Positions 52,113-57,493 of a stretch of DNA of 57,493 bases are shown here, piece by piece; position 1 is the first letter of the stretch; each line of letters opens with the position of its first letter. Under the pieces are notes generated by a model, which saw nothing but the letters and a program-made list of their open reading frames with translations, was not told where the DNA came from and did not search any database. The DNA is from Rhizobium sp. Root1212. Lineage in GTDB: Bacteria > Pseudomonadota > Alphaproteobacteria > Rhizobiales > Rhizobiaceae. The translations under genes were made by a program, and so were the position numbers. The DNA lies in contig NZ_LMDA01000023.1 of NCBI RefSeq assembly GCF_001424985.1, forward strand, positions 1 through 57,493, given 5' to 3'.

Positions 52113-53792
52113 ATGACTGTTATCGCCGACCTGATCATCCGCAACGGAGCCATCCGCACCATGGACGAGGCCCGCCCGGCCGCGCAGAGCATCGCGGTGC
52201 TCGGCAACCGCATCATCCGCGTCGGCTCGGATGCGGAATGCGCGCAGCTGCAAGGACCGGAAACCAAAGTGATCGATGCCAGGGGCGCGACCGTGCTGCC
52301 CGGCTTCAACGAAGCGCATCTGCACATTTTCGGCGGCAGCATCTCGTTGCAGCAGCTGTCGATCGCCACCGTCAAGGGCGTCGAGGACCTGGCGGCGCGC
52401 ATTGCCGACTGGCGGGCGCAGCATCCGGGCCTCGGCTTCATCGTCGGGCATTCGGCGCTTTACAATTTCATCTCCGACGAACGCATGCCGACGCGCGAGG
52501 ACCTCGACGCGGCCTGCCCGGATCTTCCGGTGTTCATCTCCTCGGCCGACCATCACACCGCGTGGGCGAACACGGCGGCGCTGAAGCTCGCCGGTATCGA
52601 GCGGGGTGCCGAGTTGCGGTCCGGCAGCGAGGTCGTGGTGGGGGCGGATGGCCTTGCGACGGGCGAGCTGCGGGAAGCGCCGGCCATGAACCTCGTCTAC
52701 GGGCTTTCGCCGTCGGGCGGCCGGGATATCCTCGGTGCGGTCACCAGCGCGGAGGAAAGCGGCATCACCGCCGAAGAGCGCGCCGAAGACATGGCGGCAA
52801 TCCGCAAGGGCCTCGCCTACTGCGCCGAAAACGGCATTACCTCCATCCAGAACATGGACGGCAACTACTATCAGCTCGACATGCTCCGGGAGCTTCACGC
52901 CAATGGCGAATTGCCGGTCAGGGTACGTGTACCCCTTCTCTTCAAGCCCGGTACCGCCGTCGAGGAAATCCGCAACGCTGCAGATTGGCGCGAAGAGTTC
53001 CAGAGCGATTTCCTGACCTGCGATTTCGTCAAGCTCTTCGCCGATGGTGTCGTGGAATCGGGAACCGCCGTGCTCGTCGATGGCTATACCGATGCGCCTG
53101 ATCATAACGGCACGCCGCTTTTCCCCGGTAGCGAACTGAGCGAAGCGATCGGCCTTGCCGATGCGCTCGGCTTGCAGGTCGCCGTGCACGCGATCGGCGA
53201 CGGCGCCGTCCGGCAGGTACTGGATGCCTATGAGGATGCACGCAAAAACAATGGCAAGCGCGATTCCCGCCATCGCATCGAGCACATCGAGTTGTTGCAG
53301 GACAGCGATTTCCCGCGCTTCGGCGAACTCGGGGTCGTCGCCTCGATGCAGCCGGCCCATCCGCCGGCGGCGATGGATTTCCCGGCGGAAACCTATCTGC
53401 CGCGCATCGGTGTCGAACGCGAGGATATCGCCTTCCGTACCCGCGAACTGCTGGAAGCCGGCGTGCCGCTGGTGTTTTCGTCCGACTGGCCGGTTGCGCG
53501 GCTCGAGCCGCTGGCCAGCATACAAGCGGCCGTGACCCGCAAACCCTGGCGCGAGGGCGGCAAGGACCAGTCGGTCACCGTCGATCAAGCGCTGTACGCT
53601 TATACGCGGGCGGGCGCCTGGGTGGAGTTCAAGGAAGACCAGAAGGGCAAGATCGCGCCGGGCTTCCTGGCCGATATCATTATCCTCGATACCGACCTTG
53701 CCAATGTTCCCGATACCGGCCTGTCCGGTGTCTCGGTTGCCGTTACCATTTGCAATGCGACGGTGACCTACGCCAAGGACGGTCTTCTCTGA
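52113..53792 (+). CDS. YtcJ-like metal-dependent amidohydrolase
   Basis: This 559-residue member of the amidohydrolase-3 (YtcJ) group has the metal-binding HxH in NEAHLHIFGG near residue 68. Further marks are SADHHTAWAN near 149, QVAVHAIGDGAVRQVLD near 355, RIEHIELLQD near 386 and FSSDWPVARLEP near 455. It is cytosolic (no signal peptide). Family substrates are diverse cyclic or acylated amides. Its place as last gene of an amine-oxidising operon suggests hydrolysis of an amide or lactam form of the substrate. GGGAGG precedes the ATG. Confidence 0.85.
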   Translation: MTVIADLIIRNGAIRTMDEARPAAQSIAVLGNRIIRVGSDAECAQLQGPETKVIDARGATVLPGFNEAHLHIFGGSISLQQLSIATVKGVEDLAARIADWRAQHPGLGFIVGHSALYNFISDERMPTREDLDAACPDLPVFISSADHHTAWANTAALKLAGIERGAELRSGSEVVVGADGLATGELREAPAMNLVYGLSPSGGRDILGAVTSAEESGITAEERAEDMAAIRKGLAYCAENGITSIQNMDGNYYQLDMLRELHANGELPVRVRVPLLFKPGTAVEEIRNAADWREEFQSDFLTCDFVKLFADGVVESGTAVLVDGYTDAPDHNGTPLFPGSELSEAIGLADALGLQVAVHAIGDGAVRQVLDAYEDARKNNGKRDSRHRIEHIELLQDSDFPRFGELGVVASMQPAHPPAAMDFPAETYLPRIGVEREDIAFRTRELLEAGVPLVFSSDWPVARLEPLASIQAAVTRKPWREGGKDQSVTVDQALYAYTRAGAWVEFKEDQKGKIAPGFLADIIILDTDLANVPDTGLSGVSVAVTICNATVTYAKDGLL

Positions 53793-54018
53793 TCGGCTGA
53801 CCTGAAGCTCGGCGGACTGCGGGTCTCGGCCCGCCACGAACCGCGCGCAGGGAGATGCCATCTTCCTGACGGTTTCGATGCCCTTGTCGATTACGCAGCC
53901 GGCGGCTGAGCAATCCGCGCGTCTGTCAGGTTCATTCCGAACCGGACAGACGCTCGATCCTTCTCTTTTCGTTTGTCTTTTCGGGAAAACCGGTTCCCGC
54001 TTTTCCCTGACAAACTCC

Positions 54019-54050
54019 AAAAAAAACGGGCGCCCTTTTGGAGCGCCCGG
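54019..54050. terminator. Intrinsic terminator between the amidohydrolase and DMGDH-like genes
   Basis: A 7-bp GC stem, CGGGCGC (54027-54033) and GCGCCCG (54043-54049), is followed on the leftward strand by eight T residues (54019-54026 on the complement), and rightward by a T-run after GGCATGG. It ends the leftward oxidoreductase gene. Confidence 0.85.
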
Positions 54051-54071
54051 CATGGTTTTTTTGTTTGCCCC

Positions 54072-56633
54072 TCAGCTGCGGGGCTTCAGGTTTTCCGGGT
54101 CGTAGAGCGGCTTGTAGCCGATGCCGACCACCTCGACCGGATAAGTTTCCGCGAAATATTCGACGTTCAGCTTGCGGCCTTCCTGGGCATAGGCATGGGG
54201 CAGGTAGGCGAGCGCGATGTTCTTGCCGATGGTCGGGCCGAAAGCGATCGAGGTCGTGTAGGAGCGGCGGCCGAGGTCGTCGATCAGGACTTCGCCGGTC
54301 TCCGGGTCCATGACCGGCAGGGTGCCGACCGGGTAACGCTTCACACCGTTTTTATCCGTGTTTTCGGTCATGACCAGCGTGCAGAGCATGGCGGGCTGAT
54401 GATCACGCGCCTTGTATTCCAGATGCTTGGCCTTGCCGCGGAAATCGGCTTCCTTCACCTTCGGGCGGGCAAGATCGGCTTCGATGAGGTTGTACTGGGT
54501 GAGCAGGTCGGCGTTCTGCAGCCGCAGGCTCTTTTCCATGCGGCGGGAGTTGGCATAGGTCTCGACGCCGAAGGCCATGACGCCGGTGGCGCGCAACGCG
54601 TCCCAGACGGCAAGGCCGTCCTCGTACTTCATGTGCAGTTCCCAGCCCTGCTCGCCGACATAGGAGATGCGGAAGGCCGTCACCTTCTTGCCGGCGATTT
54701 CGATCTGCTTGATCGCGGCGAAGGCGAAGTTTTCCTGGTCGAGACCGGCCGGATCGGCCACCACCTTTTTCAGCGTCTCGCGGGCGTTCGGACCCCAGAT
54801 GCCGATGGTGATGTACTTTTCCGACGTGTCGGTGATGGTGACGTCGAGGCCACGATCTTGCGCCACGCGCTTCATATAGTGGAAGTCTCGCGGGCCGGCA
54901 TCGGCGCCGTTGACGAGGCGGCAGCGGTCGGTCATGCGGAAGACGGTGAAGTCGGCGCGCACCATGCCTTCGTCATCGAGGAAGTGGGTGTAGATGCCCT
55001 TGCCGATATTGCCGTCGCCGCCGATCTTTGCGGCGCAGAGCCATTCGAGCAGTTCGACATGGTCGGGGCCTTCGATGTCGACCATGTGGAAGTGCGAGAG
55101 GTTGACGATGCCGCAATCCTCGCTCATCGCCAGATGCTCGGCGTTGGAAACGCGCCAGAAGTGGCGGCTGTCCCATTCGTTTTCGCGCACCGGAACGCGG
55201 TCGCCGTATTTTTCCAGCAGGTGCTCGTTGGCGGCGTAGCCGTGGGCACGCTCCCAGCCGCCAAGTTCCATGAAGTAACCGCCGAGTTCCTGTTCACGCT
55301 CGTAGAAGGGCGAGCGCTTGACGTTGCGGCCCGTCGCATAGGGTTCGCGGGTGTGCACGGCGGGGAAGTAGATCTTCTGGGCGGCCTCGAAGGTGCGGCC
55401 TTCGATGAACTTCTCTTCCAACTGGTGCGGGTAGAAGCGGGCGTAGTCGATTGAGTTGTGGTCGATCTCGGTGCGGCCGTCGGTCATCCAGTCGGCGATC
55501 AGCTTGCCGTAGCCGGGGCCGTCCTTGACCCAGATGGCGACGCAATACCACAGGCCGCGCACCTTCTGGCTTTCGCCGCAGGACGCGCCGCCGCCGGCGG
55601 AAACCTGCAACAGGCCGTTGAAGGAATGGCCTTCGTTATAGCCGAGTTCGCCGAGGATCGGCGTCAGTTCCATCGCCTTTTCGAGCGGCTCGAGAATCTG
55701 CTCCATGTCGAGGTCGCGTTGCGACGGCGACAGACGCGCCTCATGCTTTTCGAGGATGTCGCGCGGGTGGCAGAGACGCGGATTGGTCTGCTCGTAATAG
55801 CCCCACTCGATCTGGCCGCCTTCGGTGGTCTTCGGATCGCCGGTGTCGCGCATATAGGCGGAGTTGCCCTGGTCGCGCAGCAGCGGGAAGCCGATTTCCT
55901 TGCCGGTGCCTTCGAATTCGTTATACGGGCCGAAGAACGTCAGCGGGTGATCGACCGGCATGACCGGCAGGTCTTCGCCGACCATTTCGGCGATCAGGCG
56001 ACCCCAGATGCCGGCGCAGACGATGACGTGATCGGCCATGATCGTGCCGCGATGGGTGACGACGCCCTTGATGCGGCCGCCTTCCGTTATCAGCGACTGG
56101 GCCGGCGTATTGCCGAAGACCTTGAGCTTGCCCGACTTTTCGGCAGCGTCGACCAGCTTGCCCGCAACCGTCTGCGAGCGCGGGATGACGAGGCCGGCAT
56201 CGGGATCGAACATGCCGCCCATGACCTGATCTTCCTCGATCAGCGGGAACATGGCCTTGATTTCAGACGGAGAGACGTAATGGGCGCGGGTGCCGAACGC
56301 CTTGGCGGAAGAGAGCTTGCGCTTGATCTCTTCCATCCAGGCGTCGTCGCCGGTGCGGGCGACTTCGAGGCCGCCGATGCGGGCGTAGTGGCCCATCTTC
56401 TCGTAGAAATCGATTGAATACTGGGTGGTCCAGACCGAGAGATAGTCGTGGCTCGTCGTGTAGCAGAAGTCGGAGGCATGGGCCGTCGAGCCGATATCGG
56501 TCGGGATGCCCGACTTGTCGATGCCGACAATGTCGTCCCAGCCGCGCTCGATCAGGTGATGGGCGATCGAGGCGCCGACAATGCCCCCCAGCCCGATGAT
56601 GACGACCTTTGCCTTTTGCGGGAACTCTGCCAT
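54072..56633 (-). CDS. FAD oxidoreductase-GcvT fusion (dimethylglycine/sarcosine dehydrogenase-like)
   Basis: This 853-residue enzyme has an N-terminal DAO-type FAD domain (VVIIGLGGIVGASIAHHL, residues about 10-27; STAHASDFC near 50, the region where covalent flavin is bound in this family). A C-terminal tetrahydrofolate-binding GcvT half starts near residue 430 (HFWRVSNAEH, VNLSHFHMVDIEG, SYVGEQGWELHM). It should demethylate an N-methylated amine and pass formaldehyde to tetrahydrofolate. The neighbouring purU, which releases formate from 10-formyl-THF, fits that chemistry. Dimethylglycine is the best guess for substrate. GGATT and weak A/G sequence precede the ATG. Confidence 0.87.
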   Translation of the reverse strand: MAEFPQKAKVVIIGLGGIVGASIAHHLIERGWDDIVGIDKSGIPTDIGSTAHASDFCYTTSHDYLSVWTTQYSIDFYEKMGHYARIGGLEVARTGDDAWMEEIKRKLSSAKAFGTRAHYVSPSEIKAMFPLIEEDQVMGGMFDPDAGLVIPRSQTVAGKLVDAAEKSGKLKVFGNTPAQSLITEGGRIKGVVTHRGTIMADHVIVCAGIWGRLIAEMVGEDLPVMPVDHPLTFFGPYNEFEGTGKEIGFPLLRDQGNSAYMRDTGDPKTTEGGQIEWGYYEQTNPRLCHPRDILEKHEARLSPSQRDLDMEQILEPLEKAMELTPILGELGYNEGHSFNGLLQVSAGGGASCGESQKVRGLWYCVAIWVKDGPGYGKLIADWMTDGRTEIDHNSIDYARFYPHQLEEKFIEGRTFEAAQKIYFPAVHTREPYATGRNVKRSPFYEREQELGGYFMELGGWERAHGYAANEHLLEKYGDRVPVRENEWDSRHFWRVSNAEHLAMSEDCGIVNLSHFHMVDIEGPDHVELLEWLCAAKIGGDGNIGKGIYTHFLDDEGMVRADFTVFRMTDRCRLVNGADAGPRDFHYMKRVAQDRGLDVTITDTSEKYITIGIWGPNARETLKKVVADPAGLDQENFAFAAIKQIEIAGKKVTAFRISYVGEQGWELHMKYEDGLAVWDALRATGVMAFGVETYANSRRMEKSLRLQNADLLTQYNLIEADLARPKVKEADFRGKAKHLEYKARDHQPAMLCTLVMTENTDKNGVKRYPVGTLPVMDPETGEVLIDDLGRRSYTTSIAFGPTIGKNIALAYLPHAYAQEGRKLNVEYFAETYPVEVVGIGYKPLYDPENLKPRS

Positions 56634-56643
56634 TGCGTGGAAT

Positions 56644-56685
56644 CCTGATTGAAGGTTTGGCCTGATTGAGGGTTGGCCTGATTGA
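56644..56685. repeat. Triplicate CCTGATTGA tandem repeat between purU and the DMGDH-like gene
   Basis: CCTGATTGA appears at 56644-56652, 56661-56669 and 56677-56685, with repeat units of 17 and 16 bases that also share GGTTTGG/GGTTGG spacers. It lies directly upstream of the DMGDH-like start on the leftward strand. Confidence 0.6.
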
Positions 56686-56777
56686 AACCGTGGCCGGATT
56701 TTAGAGTCTGCCGGATCGCGATCAGAGCCTGTCTACGACATTCTCATCGTGTTGCACGACCGGATGCGACATGGGGG

Positions 56778-56799
56778 CCGGCGCCTTGGCGGGCGCCGG
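56778..56799. terminator. Hairpin after purU (possible weak terminator)
   Basis: CCGGCGCC (56778-56785) and GGCGCCGG (56792-56799) form an 8-bp stem with a 6-base loop just past the purU stop. There is no T-tract on the leftward side, so read-through into the DMGDH-like gene is likely. Confidence 0.4.
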
Positions 56800-56806
56800 T
56801 TTCGGA

Positions 56807-57493
56807 TCAGCCCATGCGCTCGGAGGCGTAGGAGCCGGGGCTCGCGGGGAAGACGATGGTCTTGTTGCCGTTCATGAACACCCGCTGGTGGATATGGGCA
56901 TGCACGGCGCGGGCCAGCACCTGGCTTTCGACGTCGCGGCCGATCGAGACATAGTCGTCCGGCGACTGGGCATGGGTGATGCGGGCGACGTCCTGCTCGA
57001 TGATCGGACCTTCGTCGAGATCCTCGGTGACGTAGTGGGCGGTGGCGCCGATCAGCTTCACGCCGCGCTCGAAGGCCTGCTTGTAGGGATTGGCGCCCTT
57101 GAACGACGGCAGGAAGGAGTGGTGGATGTTGATGATCTTGCCCGACATCTTCTTGCAGACGGCATCCGACAGCACCTGCATGTAGCGGGCGAGCACGATG
57201 AGTTCGGCGCCGGACTGCTCGACCACTTCCATCAGCCGGGCTTCGGCCTGAGGTTTGTTCTCCTTGGTCACCTTGATGTGGTGGAAGGGGATGTCGTGGT
57301 TGACGATGACCTTCTGGTAATCGAAATGGTTGGAGACGACGCCGACGATCTCGATCGGCAGCGCGCCGATCTTCCAGCGATAGAGCAGGTCGTTGAGGCA
57401 ATGGCCGAAACGCGACACCATCAGCAGCACCTTCATGCGGTGCTCGCTGTCGAGCAGATCCCAGTTCATCGCAAATTTATCGGCGACCGGGGT
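56807..57493 (-). CDS. purU: Formyltetrahydrofolate deformylase, N-terminus outside the window
   Basis: The visible 228 residues are the C-terminal formyl-transferase-like domain, with RFGHCLNDLLYRW, VVSNHFDYQKVI, LARYMQVLS, KIINIHHSFLPSFKGANPYKQA (catalytic Asn, His and Ser region) and AHYVTEDLDEGPIIEQD with the catalytic Asp. The enzyme hydrolyses 10-formyl-THF to formate and THF. The usual protein is about 290 residues with an N-terminal ACT domain. The frame stays open to the right edge, so the ACT part lies beyond it, and the ATG at 57467-57469 is probably internal. It is upstream of the DMGDH-like gene on the same strand. Confidence 0.93.
   Translation of the reverse strand, partial: TPVADKFAMNWDLLDSEHRMKVLLMVSRFGHCLNDLLYRWKIGALPIEIVGVVSNHFDYQKVIVNHDIPFHHIKVTKENKPQAEARLMEVVEQSGAELIVLARYMQVLSDAVCKKMSGKIINIHHSFLPSFKGANPYKQAFERGVKLIGATAHYVTEDLDEGPIIEQDVARITHAQSPDDYVSIGRDVESQVLARAVHAHIHQRVFMNGNKTIVFPASPGSYASERMG

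Noticed and set aside
53793..54018. Possible small gene or terminator after the amidohydrolase gene
   Set aside because: An imperfect CGGGAA...TTCCCG hairpin near 53983-54001 has no T-tract, and the 75-codon frame has no support. The clear terminator lies at 54019-54050.

Overview
The window looks like a chromosome or large replicon of a Rhizobiales member of the Rhizobium/Sinorhizobium/Agrobacterium group. The evidence is high GC with strong third-position bias, a RIME-like intergenic repeat at about 36640-36771, and gene families and gene order typical of that group. It starts inside an initiator tRNA-fMet and ends inside purU. No IS element, phage gene, integrase or CRISPR array was seen.

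Region 1 (156-22880) is an exopolysaccharide locus. Its order appears collinear with the galactoglucan (EPS II) exp/wg cluster of Sinorhizobium meliloti, as I recall that cluster. Leftward from a central divergent promoter it reads: type I secretion ATPase (wgdA), membrane fusion protein (wgdB), a small RTX protein (wgeA), then GT2, methyltransferase, GT4, a tail-anchored coiled-coil protein, a GT2-like protein without its DxD motif, and GT4. Rightward it reads: a MarR-type regulator (wggR), GT4 (wgcA), a protein of unknown function, a GT2-GT4 fusion, two tandem polysaccharide pyruvyl transferases and an exported glycoside hydrolase. Three near-identical 25-bp palindromes (9733-9757, 13089-13113, 14990-15014) lie in the three promoter regions of this locus and are the likely binding sites of the MarR regulator. 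A gene with a degenerate GGDEF domain follows.

Region 2 (24070-36622) is purine uptake and catabolism: an NCS2 purine permease with a highly structured leader, ureidoglycolate lyase (allA), an allantoinase/OHCU-decarboxylase fusion, HIU hydrolase (uraH), xanthine dehydrogenase with its maturation factor (xdhABC), a LysR regulator, membrane-bound urate hydroxylase (puuD) and guanine deaminase (guaD). Together they take guanine through xanthine and urate to allantoate, and then cleave ureidoglycolate to glyoxylate. The allantoate-to-ureidoglycolate step is not encoded here. Region 3 (36772-42690) consumes that glyoxylate: an IclR repressor faces gcl, hyi, glxR and a MOFRL-type glycerate kinase.

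Region 4 (42767-53792) is a polyamine or guanidino-compound locus. A LysR regulator, an arginase-family ureohydrolase and a complete Pot-type ABC importer run leftward. A cupin, a PuuB-like FAD oxidoreductase, an aldehyde dehydrogenase and a YtcJ-type amidohydrolase run rightward. Region 5 (54072-57493) pairs an 853-residue dimethylglycine/sarcosine-dehydrogenase-like FAD-GcvT protein with purU, which suggests methylamine demethylation linked to folate one-carbon metabolism.
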